From Candidatus Staskawiczbacteria bacterium (GTDB lineage Bacteria > Patescibacteria > Paceibacteria > Paceibacterales > Staskawiczbacteraceae), in contig CAILLM010000003.1 of the NCBI GenBank assembly GCA_903835075.1, positions 1 to 64,000 on the forward strand: a DNA stretch of 64,000 nt, read 5' to 3'. Shown here in pieces: positions 1 through 8,130 of this stretch (positions within the stretch are counted from its first letter, which is position 1; each line of letters begins with the position of its first letter). The position numbers were made by a program, and so were the translations under genes. The notes under the pieces are model-generated. The model saw only the letters and a list, made by a program, of their open reading frames with translations, did no database searches and was not told the DNA's origin.

Positions 1-85
1 CAATTGCTTTTGTATTCATGTTAGTTTCTTTTGTTTGCGTATGACAAAGAACTATTTAAACCCTACAACAGATTATAAAAAAAGT

Positions 86-113
86 AAATAAAAACTCCCC
101 TTTCGGGGAGCTT
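86..113 (-). terminator. Rho-independent terminator after rpsI
   Basis: A GC stem (AGCTCCCC / GGGGAGTT on the minus strand, loop GAAA) is followed by a T-run when read leftwards from rpsI. It closes the infA-to-rpsI gene run. The A/T flanks are symmetric, so it could also stop rightward transcription. Confidence 0.85.
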
Positions 114-123
114 TTTAACTTCG

Positions 124-714
124 TTATCTTTTTGCCCACTGTGGTGCTCTTCTTGCACGTCTTAGTCCGAATTTCTTTCTTTCTCTCATTCTTGGATCTC
201 TTGTTAAAAATCCTGCTTTTCTTAATCTTTTTCTAAAGTTTGCATTAAAGTCTACCAACACTCTGGCGGTTCCATGCCTAATTGCTTCTGCTTGAGCTCT
301 GTGTCCTCCGCCTTTTACAATAACTGTAATTCTAAACTTATCTAAGCATTTCATTTTTTTCATTGAAGCAACTGCAGATTCTCTGTCCTCAACTGTTTGA
401 AAATATTTTGTATAATCTTGATCATTAACAATAAACTCCTTATCTCCTTTTGTGTAAAGTCTAATTCTGGCAACAGCTGTTTTTCTTCGGCCAATTGCTT
501 CAAAATATCTGTCTGGTTTTCCTGCTGAATCTTTTATTGATTGCGCAATTTCTTTTGAAATATCATCTGCGTCCATATCATCTACTTCCACCTCTTCTGG
601 TGTAGCAAAAAGTGTGCTAACTGGTTTTAGTTCTTCTACCATCTCAACAATAGGAGCTTTTACTGCTTCTTCTTTTTTAGCGGTTATTTTTTTTGTTGTT
701 TTTTTCTCTGCCAT
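124..714 (-). CDS. rpsI: Ribosomal protein uS9
   Basis: Small-subunit protein whose basic C-terminal tail reaches the ribosomal P site. The uS9 core begins near residue 68 (YFEAIGRRKTAVAR) and runs through GGGHRAQAEAIRHG to the typical Lys/Arg-rich end RRARRAPQWAKR. At 196 aa it is about 65 residues longer than usual: the N-terminal extension is first Lys/Thr/Ala-rich, then acidic (EVEVDDMDADD). It is the last gene of the run, 26 nt after rplM. A recurrent leader motif (726-739) lies just before its start. Confidence 0.95.
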   Translation of the reverse strand: MAEKKTTKKITAKKEEAVKAPIVEMVEELKPVSTLFATPEEVEVDDMDADDISKEIAQSIKDSAGKPDRYFEAIGRRKTAVARIRLYTKGDKEFIVNDQDYTKYFQTVEDRESAVASMKKMKCLDKFRITVIVKGGGHRAQAEAIRHGTARVLVDFNANFRKRLRKAGFLTRDPRMRERKKFGLRRARRAPQWAKR

Positions 715-725
715 AAAATTTATTT

Positions 726-739
726 TAGCGTAGCGATAT
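726..739 (-). promoter_or_regulatory. Recurrent leader motif ATATCGCTACGCTA (copy 1)
   Basis: On the minus strand ATATCGCTACGCTA lies 12-25 nt upstream of the rpsI start. Close copies occur upstream of three other genes (6006-6020, 15047-15064, 30102-30117). Its function is unknown. It is not a recognisable Shine-Dalgarno or promoter. Confidence 0.4.
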
Positions 740-740
740 T

Positions 741-1100
741 TTATTCAAATCTTAATCTTTTAATTTGCTGTGCTCTTAATTTATTTTTTGTAAGCATACC
801 CATAACAGCTTTTCTCAAAACTTCTTTTGGGCCTCTTTTTATTAAAAATTCTTTTAATGTAGCTTTTTTTAAATTTCCTAAATATCCTGTAAAATGAAAA
901 TAATTTTTATTTTCCAATTTATTACCTGTAAACTTCATTTTATCAATGTTTTTCACCAAAACAGTATCTCCAACATCTTTATAAGGTACAAAACTTGGTT
1001 TATTCTTTCCACGCAAAGCAACAGCAACCTCAACAGCTAATCTGCCCAAAGGTTTGTTTTCTGCGTCTATTGAAATGACTTTTCTTGTTATTGTTTCCAT
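741..1100 (-). CDS. rplM: Ribosomal protein uL13
   Basis: Large-subunit assembly protein. Visible family features are PLGRLAVEVAVALRGKNKP, YKDVGDTVLVKNIDK, the FTGNKLENKNYFHFTGYLG block and the RGPKEVLRKAVMGMLTKNKL helix. At 119 aa it is shorter than the usual ~142 and ends soon after the conserved MLTKNKL segment, so the C-terminal tail is missing. It precedes rpsI in the standard rplM-rpsI pair. Confidence 0.95.
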   Translation of the reverse strand: METITRKVISIDAENKPLGRLAVEVAVALRGKNKPSFVPYKDVGDTVLVKNIDKMKFTGNKLENKNYFHFTGYLGNLKKATLKEFLIKRGPKEVLRKAVMGMLTKNKLRAQQIKRLRFE

Positions 1101-1125
1101 GTTATATTTTTGAAAAAAATTCCGG

Positions 1126-1476
1126 TTATTTTACTAATTCGATTATTACCATTTTGGCGCCATCTGAATTACGAGGTCCAAGTTTTATTATTCTAGTATA
1201 CCCACCTTGTCTGTCTACATACCTTGGAGCTATATCGCTTACAATTTTTTTTGTTAATGTGGGGGTTAGTTCTTGTACCAATATTCTACGATTAGCTAAA
1301 TTAATTTTTTTTGCCCTAGTAATCATTTTTTCAGCAATAGAGCGTAATTCTTTTGCTTTTGCTTCAGTAGTTTTTATTTTTTCGTCACGCAAAAAGTTAT
1401 TAACTAATACTCTTAGCAAAGCTTTTCTTGGTCCAATTTTCCTAGAAAATTTTCTACCTTTGTTTTTCTTATTCAT
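1126..1476 (-). CDS. rplQ: Ribosomal protein bL17
   Basis: Large-subunit protein near the exit tunnel. The N-terminus KFSRKIGPRKALLRVLVNNFLRDEKIKTTEAKAKELRS and the C-terminal GGYTRIIKLGPRNSDGAKMVIIELV are diagnostic. Its length of 116 aa is close to the family norm. The start codon overlaps the 3' end of rpoA by 8 nt, the conserved rpoA-rplQ coupling. Confidence 0.95.
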   Translation of the reverse strand: MNKKNKGRKFSRKIGPRKALLRVLVNNFLRDEKIKTTEAKAKELRSIAEKMITRAKKINLANRRILVQELTPTLTKKIVSDIAPRYVDRQGGYTRIIKLGPRNSDGAKMVIIELVK

Positions 1477-2419
1477 CGCCTTTTAATTCTAAACCTAATT
1501 TTTTTATTTTTCTTTTAATTTCTGACATTGCTTTGTCGCCCATTCCTTCTAATTCAGCCAAGCTTTTTTCTGACTTTCTAACAATTCCGCCAACTGTTTT
1601 AATGCTGTTGTTTAACAATGCATTAAGTGTTCTACCTGTTAATTTCAAGTCTTCAACCAACAATTTAGTTACATCTACCTCGCCATCATCTGCTTCAGTT
1701 TCTTCGCCCTTGTCCGCCGAAGCTTCAGCGGAAGCGGAAGCTTCTCCATTGAAAATAACGTTGAAGTGTTTGATTAAAATATCACAAGCTTCAAAAAATG
1801 ATTCTTCTGGAGTGATTGTGCCGTCTGTTTCAATATCTAAACTTAATTTATCAAAGTCCGTCCTATCACCAACACGCATATTTTCTACTTGGAAACTTAC
1901 GTTTCTGATTGGAGTGAAAATAGCATCAACTAAAATAGCACCAATTTCAGATTTTTTTACTTTTACCTGATCTTTTGGAACATATCCTATCCCCCTTTCA
2001 ATTGTTATTTCAATATCTAATTCTGTTTTCTTGTCTGTGATTGTGGCAATATGCAATTCGGGGTTTACCAATGTAATTTGTGAAGGACATTTGAAATCTG
2101 CTCCTGTTACTTTGTTATCTCCTTTTACTTTTAAAGAAACTTTTTGCGACTCGCCTTCAAAAATTTTAAATCTTAAATTCTTTATATTTAAAAGTATCAT
2201 TATAGTGTCTTCTAAAACACCTGGGATTGTGGAAAATTCGTGAGGAACTCCTTTTATTTTAACTTCTGTCACAGAAGCTCCCTGCAAAGATGATAATAAA
2301 ACTCTTCTTAAAGCGTTACCAATAGTAACACCGTATCCTGGGTATAATCCTTCTACTTCAAAAACTGCTTGATGTTTCTTTTTTTGAATTACTTTTGGTG
2401 GTAATGGAAGAGGTATCAT
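1469..2419 (-). CDS. rpoA: RNA polymerase alpha subunit
   Basis: The alpha N-terminal dimerisation domain (residues ~1-215: GYGVTIGNALRRVLLSSLQGASVTEVKI, GVPHEFSTIPGVLEDT) scaffolds beta and beta'. The C-terminal helix-hairpin-helix domain (~250-312: LKLTGRTLNALLNNSIKTVG, LAELEGMGDKAMSEI) contacts promoter DNA and activators. The linker near residues 224-240 reads EASASAEASADKGEE. It is encoded by a GC-rich internally repetitive stretch (about 1710-1745) of the palindromic type scattered through this window. It ends in an overlap with rplQ. Confidence 0.96.
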   Translation of the reverse strand: MIPLPLPPKVIQKKKHQAVFEVEGLYPGYGVTIGNALRRVLLSSLQGASVTEVKIKGVPHEFSTIPGVLEDTIMILLNIKNLRFKIFEGESQKVSLKVKGDNKVTGADFKCPSQITLVNPELHIATITDKKTELDIEITIERGIGYVPKDQVKVKKSEIGAILVDAIFTPIRNVSFQVENMRVGDRTDFDKLSLDIETDGTITPEESFFEACDILIKHFNVIFNGEASASAEASADKGEETEADDGEVDVTKLLVEDLKLTGRTLNALLNNSIKTVGGIVRKSEKSLAELEGMGDKAMSEIKRKIKKLGLELKGDE

Positions 2420-2506
2420 TTTTATTTTTTTTAATTCCAGATATCAGTACTTCTTCCTCGCAATGCTCGGAATCAGCACTATCCCCCTGGCAAATTAAAT
2501 TTAAAA

Positions 2507-3136
2507 TTATCTTGAATAGAACTCGAATATTGTTGAAATTTCTGCAGGAGGCTTTACTTCATCTAAGCTTGGCTCTCCGATAGTTTTTGCTTCTAATTTG
2601 TTTTTATCTAAAGACAACCACATAGGCATTTCTTTTCTCTTCAATTCATTAACTAATTCTTTGAATATGCCCTTTCCTTTTTTATGTTCTTTTATTGCAA
2701 TTACATCATCTTTTTTAACTTGATAAGATGCAATATTAACTGGCTTTCCATTTATTAAAAAATAACTATGTGAAACAAGTTGTCTTGCTTGGGCTCTGCT
2801 TTTAGCAAATCCTAATCTAAAAATAACATTGTCTAATCTTTTTTCTAATTTTCTAATAAGCTCAGCTGCAACGTCATCAACCTTATCCATTCTTTCAAGT
2901 GTTTCGCTCACATATCTTTTAAATTGTCTTTCTGAAAGACCATACCATTTCTTTAATGTTTGCTTTTCTTCTAGGGACTTTTTATATTCTGAAGGAGTGC
3001 CACCTTTTCTCTTTTTTTGAGGCCCTGGAGCATAAGCTCTTCTGGTTAAGGCACATTTTTCTGAAAAACAACGATCGCCCTTCAAAAAGAGCTTCTGTCC
3101 TAATCGTCTACAAGTTTTACATTGATCGTATTGCAT
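2507..3136 (-). CDS. rpsD: Ribosomal protein uS4
   Basis: Primary 16S rRNA binder and 30S assembly initiator. The N-terminal cysteines (MQYDQCKTCRRLGQKL, CFSEKCAL) match the zinc-binding form of uS4. They are followed by RRAYAPGPQKKRKGG and the S4 RNA-binding domain RLDNVIFRLGFAKSRAQARQLVSH. Length 209 aa is normal. The 87-nt gap to rpoA holds only short hairpins and no gene. Confidence 0.96.
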   Translation of the reverse strand: MQYDQCKTCRRLGQKLFLKGDRCFSEKCALTRRAYAPGPQKKRKGGTPSEYKKSLEEKQTLKKWYGLSERQFKRYVSETLERMDKVDDVAAELIRKLEKRLDNVIFRLGFAKSRAQARQLVSHSYFLINGKPVNIASYQVKKDDVIAIKEHKKGKGIFKELVNELKRKEMPMWLSLDKNKLEAKTIGEPSLDEVKPPAEISTIFEFYSR

Positions 3137-3148
3137 ATATATATAAAA

Positions 3149-3610
3149 TTAAACTCTTCTAACTTTCTTTTGCCTGCATCCATTGTGAGGAATTGGCGTT
3201 ACATCTTTTATTGAAACAACATTTAAACCTTGTGTAATTAAGGTTCTTACAGCTGATTCTCTGCCAGCCCCAATACCCTTGATAGAAACTTCTATTCTAT
3301 CAACAACTCCCATTTTTTTACAAATTGTTGCAATTGTTTCTGCTACTCTTGAAGCTGCAAATGAAGTTGATTTCTTAGCTCCTTTAAATCCTACTGATCC
3401 TGCTGACTTCCAAGCTAAAACCTGACCTGTTGAGCTGGTAAGGGTTAAAATTGTATTATTATAAGTTGAAGTAATAAAAATTCTTCCACCTTGAACTCCG
3501 GCAACAGATTGCTTGGTTTTGTTGGCCTCTTTGGCAACTGTTTTATCAATCTTCTCCTGCTCTTTTATTGCCTCTTCTTGATTTGTTTCGACTATATGTT
3601 TTTTTCCCAT
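3149..3610 (-). CDS. rpsK: Ribosomal protein uS11
   Basis: Platform protein of the 30S subunit. The core starts near residue 38 (VQGGRIFITSTYNNTILTLTS) and continues through GFKGAKKSTSFAAS and IKGIGAGRESAVRTL to the typical VTPIPHNGCRQKKVRRV end. At 153 aa it carries an additional charged N-terminal extension of about 30 residues. It lies 12 nt before rpsD in the usual rpsM-rpsK-rpsD order. Confidence 0.95.
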   Translation of the reverse strand: MGKKHIVETNQEEAIKEQEKIDKTVAKEANKTKQSVAGVQGGRIFITSTYNNTILTLTSSTGQVLAWKSAGSVGFKGAKKSTSFAASRVAETIATICKKMGVVDRIEVSIKGIGAGRESAVRTLITQGLNVVSIKDVTPIPHNGCRQKKVRRV

Positions 3611-3634
3611 TTTGTTTGTTCTATTTTATAATTT

Positions 3635-4024
3635 TTAACCTGGTGATGCTGCTGGTTTTCTACCCGATCCCATAGTTTTTCTTGTATTTCCCCTTACTGT
3701 TCTATTGTTTGTTTTTGTTCTTTGTCCCCTTACTGGCAATCCTCTTGAATGTCTCATTCCTCTCCATGCTCCAATATCTTTTAACCTCTTAACATTAATC
3801 ATGATTTGTCTTCTCAAATCTCCTTCAATTTTATGATTCTTTTCAATTATTTCTTTCAAATCATTAACTTCTTTAGCAGTTAAATCTGAAGCTTTTTTAC
3901 TTTCATCAATTTTCAAAGCCTCTAAGACTCTTTTACTCAAAGCATTACCTATTCCGTAGATATAAGTTAAAGAGATTACTATTCTTTTGTTTTCTGGGAT
4001 ATTTACCCCGGCAATTCTTGGCAT
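3635..4024 (-). CDS. rpsM: Ribosomal protein uS13
   Basis: 30S head protein touching the P-site tRNA and uL5. Conserved features are MPRIAGVNIPENKRIVISLTYIYGIG, LRRQIMINVKRLKDIGAWRGMRHSRGLPVRGQRT and the basic C-terminal tail. Length 129 aa is slightly long for the family. A hairpin-forming leader with short direct repeats lies upstream (4028-4113). Confidence 0.95.
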   Translation of the reverse strand: MPRIAGVNIPENKRIVISLTYIYGIGNALSKRVLEALKIDESKKASDLTAKEVNDLKEIIEKNHKIEGDLRRQIMINVKRLKDIGAWRGMRHSRGLPVRGQRTKTNNRTVRGNTRKTMGSGRKPAASPG

Positions 4025-4070
4025 AGTCGTAGTTTAATGTTTATGTAGTTTAATGTTTATAAAGTTTATA

Positions 4071-4113
4071 AAGTTTATCAAGTCGACTTTATAACCTGTA
4101 ACTTGATGAACTT
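4071..4113 (-). promoter_or_regulatory. Hairpin between rpmJ and rpsM
   Basis: On the minus strand AAGTTCATCAAGT pairs with ACTTGATAAACTT (12 of 13 positions) around a 17-nt loop. Next to it the sequence TAGTTTAATGTTTAT is repeated twice at 4030-4060. There is no T-run, so this is more likely a leader or processing hairpin for rpsM than a terminator. Confidence 0.4.
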
Positions 4114-4122
4114 TTTACTCGT

Positions 4123-4239
4123 TTATCCTTGTCTTTGCTTGTGTTTTGGATTTTTTTTGCAAATAACATAAAGCCTTCCCTCTCTTCTGACAATTTTGCA
4201 ATCGTTACAAATTTTTTTAATTGATGGTCTTACTTTCAT
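4123..4239 (-). CDS. rpmJ: Ribosomal protein bL36
   Basis: A 38-residue gene found by reading the infA-rpsM gap. It starts MKVRPSIKKICNDCKIVRRE and ends KKNPKHKQRQG. The zinc ligands of the zinc-binding form are present (C11, C14, C27, H33). It helps 23S rRNA folding late in assembly. The position between infA and rpsM is the standard bacterial one. Confidence 0.93.
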   Translation of the reverse strand: MKVRPSIKKICNDCKIVRREGRLYVICKKNPKHKQRQG

Positions 4240-4294
4240 TTTTTTTAAAAAAAACTTAAAACCTAAAAAGGTTTTAAAATTAAATTACAATATT

Positions 4295-4570
4295 TTATTT
4301 TAACCTATAAACAATTCTGCCCTTTTCATTATCATAAGGACTCATTTCTAGAGAAACCTTATCGCCAGGCAAAATAGTTATTCTATTCATTCTCATTTTG
4401 CCCGATAAAAATCCCATAATCTCTCTACCGTCGCTAAGCACTACCTTGAAAAAGGCATTTGGCAAAGCTTCTATAACTCTTCCGTCTGTTTTTATTATTT
4501 GATTACTCCGACTTTGTCGTGAGTCCTCGACAGTGGAACCGTCGGGATTTTTATCTTGATTTATAGGCAT
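4295..4570 (-). CDS. infA: Translation initiation factor IF-1
   Basis: OB-fold factor that blocks the 30S A site during initiation. The core begins near residue 26 (IIKTDGRVIEALPNAFFKVVLSDGREIMGFLSGKMRMN) and ends GRIVYRLK. The 91-aa product is about 20 residues longer than usual. The extra N-terminal stretch (GSTVEDSRQSR) is encoded by an inverted repeat at ~4507-4547 (CCGAC...GTCGG with an inner TGTCG/CGACA), so a palindromic insertion probably made the extension. No in-frame ATG lies closer to the core. Confidence 0.92.
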   Translation of the reverse strand: MPINQDKNPDGSTVEDSRQSRSNQIIKTDGRVIEALPNAFFKVVLSDGREIMGFLSGKMRMNRITILPGDKVSLEMSPYDNEKGRIVYRLK

Positions 4571-4620
4571 TTGAAATAGTAGTCTTATATTAGCAAATTC
4601 AATTCAAAAGGTCAAGCCCC

Positions 4621-5979
4621 CTACTGGAATTTCAAAAACACATGAACCGCACTTTGATTATTTGGAGCGGAAGAAACCCAGAATGGCCAAAACTTTATTT
4701 GAGTTTTAGAAACTTGGTCCCCCATGTTATTAGTTATTGTTTGTTTTATTTGTTCAGCATTCTCACCCATTAAAGACAACCCAATAGCATTTTTATCAAT
4801 ATTTTGATAGGCGCCTAATGAAATATTTAAATTTAAAGTTGCCTTACCCCCGGAAATATCAATAACATTAGAAGAATAATCTACTTTTGTACTACCATCT
4901 AATAAAGTTTTACCTGTTGGCATTTGTGATGCAATATAACTTTTCACAAAAGTATCAACATCTGATTTTTTGAAAGCCAATGCGCTTGCCTGCACTGTCA
5001 CGCTGTAATTAAAAGTATCAGCTATTGCTCCTGATTTTGATTTTGTTGAAGAATCAGTTACATTAGATAAAATTGCATTATCTAACAAAATATAATCTGC
5101 AGAAATTTGACCTTTTACATCTGCTGTAGCATCTGCTGTTGCTTTTTGAGTTAAAACATTTTTAGCTTCTTGCAAATCATCATCTGTAACTTTTTTAACT
5201 TTTCCAGTATAACCACCTGTCATAGCTTCGGCTGATGATGCAGAAACACTAAAATAAGAAGCAGTTCCTTTTAATCCTGGCACTGAAAAATTAGAAGGAG
5301 CAATGTTATAATCAGTTCCTCCTTCTACGGCTTGTATTTGGACACTAACCGAACCAGGCGTAATTTTACTTCCAACTTTTTTTGCCGCCGGAATTGTAAT
5401 TTTTTGTAAAGCAATAAATAATTTTCCAGAATCAGACATAAAGTGAGTGCCTGCTACAAAATTAAAAGCTTTTGGCGGATCATATTTATTATATACTGTT
5501 ATGGTTCCCTGAGATTTTCCCTCATTTGACCCATTACCCGTTGACGGAAAATCTTGCGTAGCTGTTTTAATAGATTGGAAATATTGTGCAGGAATAACTG
5601 CCTTAGCGGTGTCAACAACTGTAATAGACTTGTCAGCAGTTAAGGTTTGTTGCAGACTTAATGTGTCTACTTTTGGCCAAATTGTAATATCAGCTTTTGG
5701 TAATTTAAAAAATAAATATATGGCAACAAATAATACAATTATTAAAATACTAATAAAAATTGGCTTTTTAGCAGACTTTCCTTCTTTTTTTGTTTTAGTT
5801 TGAACGGGCGTTTGTGGTTGAGCTGGTGCGTAATATTGAGTTACAATATTTTTTGACTCTTTTTCAATAGTCAAAGGCACTTTAGTTTTTTTCACTACAG
5901 GCTTTTTTACAACCGGTTTTCTTTCAACCTTTTTGATTGCTATTTTGGGAGGTTTAATATCGTATATTTTTTTTGCCAT
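4621..5979 (-). CDS. Membrane-anchored protein with Baseplate-J-like region
   Basis: A 452-aa bitopic protein. A Lys/Pro-rich cytoplasmic N-terminus (~1-72) precedes one membrane helix (~73-92, PIFISILIIVLFVAIYLFF) and a large outer domain. The outer part contains GTITVYNKYDPPKAFNFVAG, a DGKLF-like motif, VEGGTDYNIAPSNFSVPG and GGYTGKVKKVTDDDL. As I recall, this arrangement appears in CPR proteins annotated Baseplate J/gp47-like. The role is unknown; an envelope or pilus-associated function is a guess. Confidence 0.6.
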   Translation of the reverse strand: MAKKIYDIKPPKIAIKKVERKPVVKKPVVKKTKVPLTIEKESKNIVTQYYAPAQPQTPVQTKTKKEGKSAKKPIFISILIIVLFVAIYLFFKLPKADITIWPKVDTLSLQQTLTADKSITVVDTAKAVIPAQYFQSIKTATQDFPSTGNGSNEGKSQGTITVYNKYDPPKAFNFVAGTHFMSDSGKLFIALQKITIPAAKKVGSKITPGSVSVQIQAVEGGTDYNIAPSNFSVPGLKGTASYFSVSASSAEAMTGGYTGKVKKVTDDDLQEAKNVLTQKATADATADVKGQISADYILLDNAILSNVTDSSTKSKSGAIADTFNYSVTVQASALAFKKSDVDTFVKSYIASQMPTGKTLLDGSTKVDYSSNVIDISGGKATLNLNISLGAYQNIDKNAIGLSLMGENAEQIKQTITNNMGDQVSKTQIKFWPFWVSSAPNNQSAVHVFLKFQ

Positions 5980-6005
5980 AATGAAAATTTTAATTTAAAA
6001 TTTTT

Positions 6006-6020
6006 TAGCGTAGCGATATA
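6006..6020 (-). promoter_or_regulatory. Recurrent leader motif (copy 2)
   Basis: TATATCGCTACGCTA on the minus strand, 27 nt upstream of the 452-aa membrane protein start. It is nearly identical to the copies before rpsI and the M50 peptidase gene. Confidence 0.4.
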
Positions 6021-6032
6021 TTTTTTTGTTCT

Positions 6033-6182
6033 AAGGCGAGGTAACAAACTTATAGCGAGACAGTTAATTTTTAGCGTATTTCAGGACACGAAGTGCCTGA
6101 CGAAGCCATTTAGACGCGAAACGTATCAATGGCGGTAGCAGAAAATTAATTGCCGAGCGATAAAAACGCTTGTTGCCGAGCG
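6033..6182 (-). repeat. Nested-hairpin intercistronic element, type A
   Basis: Two nested pairs of inverted arms. The outer pair runs from GCGAGGTAACAA to TTGTTGCCGAGCG, the inner pair from AGCGAGACAGTTAATTTT to AAAATTAATTGCCGAGCG (6053-6159). Inside are two hairpins with GAA loops (CAGGACACGAAGTGCCTG; CCATT..ACGCGAAGCGT..AATGG). The inner unit is about 90 percent identical to copies at 13.8 and 58.0 kb. In the sense direction it starts 6 nt after the alaS stop codon. Confidence 0.85.
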
Positions 6183-6188
6183 AAAAAA

Positions 6189-8045
6189 TTATTCGAGCAC
6201 TGCTTTAATTCTTCGGACTCCCGAAGAAGAGCTTTCTTCTTTTTGTATTTTAAATTTCCCCAAAACTCCTGTATGTTCTACGTGAGGCCCACCACAAATT
6301 TCTCTGCTGGCAATTTCATGATCATTACCAACAGTATAAACTTTTACGATTTGGCCATATTTAGATTCAAAAACTCCCATTGCATTTAACTCTTTAGCTT
6401 TTTCTATTGGCATTTCCTCACATACAACAGGCATATCTTTTTCTATTATACCATTTACAAAAATTTCTACATCATTTATTTGTGCACTGGTCATTTTTTC
6501 AGGATAAGTAAAATCAAACCTCAATCTTTCAGCTGTAATATTGCTTCCTTTTTGAAATATAGTATCCCCCAAAACTTTTCTTAAACCTGCCAACATTAAG
6601 TGGGCTGCTGTGTGTAATTTTGTAGTTTGTTCTGAATGATCAGCTAATCCACCCTTAAACATTCCCGCAGAAGCGGTTCTTGAAAGATCTTGGTGCTTTC
6701 CTAATTCTTTTTCGAATTCCTCAACATCAACTTCAATTCCTTTTTCTTTTGCCAACTCTTTTGTTATTTCGATTGGAAAGCCATAGGACTGATAAAGATT
6801 AAATGCATCTTTTCCGGATATATTTTGCAGCTTCTCAAATTCCTTTAATCCGTTTTGCATTGTTAAATTAAATTTTTCCTCTTCTTTGATGAGTTCCGCT
6901 ATAATCTGCTTTTCTTTCTCTTTTAAATAGGGATAAGAATTCGCATAAACTAGGATATATTCTTTAGCAATATCACTACAAAATTCCTTATTAATTCCTA
7001 GATTATACGCAAATCTAATGGCCCTTCTAACCAATCTCCTGGTAAAATATCCTTGATCTTTATTTGAAGGAAATGCTCCGTCAGCGATCAAAAAGGTTGC
7101 GGCCCTTAAATGATCCATTATAATCCTAAAAGCTTTTGTTTCTTTACTGTCCTGACCATAAATTTTCCCAGATAAATTTTCAATTTTAGATTTTATAGCT
7201 TCAAAAATATCTATTAAAAAAATGTCTGGAATATTTAATTTAGCAGTTGCAATTCTTTCTAGGCCTCCTCCAAAATCGATATTTTTATTTTTTAATTTCT
7301 CAAATCCTTTTTCTGTTTTTATGTATTCCATAAAAACATTATTTCCAATTTCCAAAAATCTTCCGCAATCACAATTTACGTGGCAAGGAGAATCTTTAAA
7401 TTCAGAATTCTCATGTATTTCTAAATCAACTCCGAAATCCCAGAACATTTCCGAATCAGGACCACCTGGCTCACCCACTGGCATATTTTCAGTAATTCCG
7501 GCGCGCGACCACCAATTTTTAGTTTCATCATAATAAAAAATCCTACCTCCCTGCATCCCATTTTTTTCTGAAAAATCTACCACTTTAGCATTTATACCTA
7601 CCTTATCAAACTGCTCTATCCAAATTTGTGCCGCTTCTTCGTCAATTGGAATACCGACAGCTTCTTTGCCACGGAATACGGTGACATATATGTTTTCAGG
7701 ATTTAATTTTGCTTCTTTTGTAAGAAACTCAAACATCCATGCAATCTGTTCTTTTTTAAAATAATCTCCCAATGACCAATTCCCCAGCATTTCAAAAAAT
7801 GTGGTATGCCTAGAATCTCCAACTTCTTCAATGTCTTGAGTTCTAAAGCACTTTTGAGAATCAGTAATACGCACGCCCGCTGGATGTTTTTCTCCCAATA
7901 AATAAGGAATCATTGGTTGCATTCCTGCGCTAGTAAATAAAGTTGTTGGGTCATTTTCCGGAATCAAAGAAGCACTAGGAATTATTTTATGCCCTTTTCT
8001 CTCAAAAAACTTTAAATATTTTTCTCGTAATTCCGAGGATTGCAT
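6189..8045 (-). CDS. alaS: Alanyl-tRNA synthetase, C-terminally short
   Basis: Charges tRNA-Ala. The class II catalytic core begins at MQSSELREKYLKFFERKGH and includes DPTTLFTSAGMQPM, RHTTFFEMLGNWS and GGGLERIA. The editing-domain zinc motifs (HTAAHLM, CGGPHVEHTG) are present. The protein ends right after SSSSGVRRIKAVLE, so the C-terminal dimerisation/C-Ala domain of ~870-aa bacterial enzymes is absent, as reported for CPR. I chose the ATG at 8045: the earlier in-frame ATG (8063) overlaps the predicted -10 box, and the chosen start matches the family N-terminus. Confidence 0.93.
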   Translation of the reverse strand: MQSSELREKYLKFFERKGHKIIPSASLIPENDPTTLFTSAGMQPMIPYLLGEKHPAGVRITDSQKCFRTQDIEEVGDSRHTTFFEMLGNWSLGDYFKKEQIAWMFEFLTKEAKLNPENIYVTVFRGKEAVGIPIDEEAAQIWIEQFDKVGINAKVVDFSEKNGMQGGRIFYYDETKNWWSRAGITENMPVGEPGGPDSEMFWDFGVDLEIHENSEFKDSPCHVNCDCGRFLEIGNNVFMEYIKTEKGFEKLKNKNIDFGGGLERIATAKLNIPDIFLIDIFEAIKSKIENLSGKIYGQDSKETKAFRIIMDHLRAATFLIADGAFPSNKDQGYFTRRLVRRAIRFAYNLGINKEFCSDIAKEYILVYANSYPYLKEKEKQIIAELIKEEEKFNLTMQNGLKEFEKLQNISGKDAFNLYQSYGFPIEITKELAKEKGIEVDVEEFEKELGKHQDLSRTASAGMFKGGLADHSEQTTKLHTAAHLMLAGLRKVLGDTIFQKGSNITAERLRFDFTYPEKMTSAQINDVEIFVNGIIEKDMPVVCEEMPIEKAKELNAMGVFESKYGQIVKVYTVGNDHEIASREICGGPHVEHTGVLGKFKIQKEESSSSGVRRIKAVLE

Positions 8046-8061
8046 ATTGTTATTATTCTTC

Positions 8062-8090
8062 ATTTTACATCAAAAAAATTATTCACGCAA
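8062..8090 (-). promoter_or_regulatory. Promoter of alaS
   Basis: TTGCGT, a 17-nt spacer ending in TG, then TAAAAT. The predicted start of transcription near 8056 leaves an ~11-nt leader before the alaS ATG at 8045. It lies directly behind the tpiA terminator. Confidence 0.6.
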
Positions 8091-8093
8091 GAA

Positions 8094-8118
8094 ACAAAAA
8101 CCCCGCTGGGCGGGGTTT
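8094..8118 (-). terminator. Terminator after tpiA
   Basis: Stem CCCCGC/GCGGGG with a 3-nt loop, extended by A/T pairs and followed by five T on the minus strand. It separates tpiA from alaS. Confidence 0.88.
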
Positions 8119-8130
8119 AATATTTATAAA

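Noticed and set aside
1..19. ATG at 17-19 on the minus strand (MNTKAI) as the start of a gene leaving the window
   Set aside because: Only six codons are visible and no promoter or ribosome site supports it.
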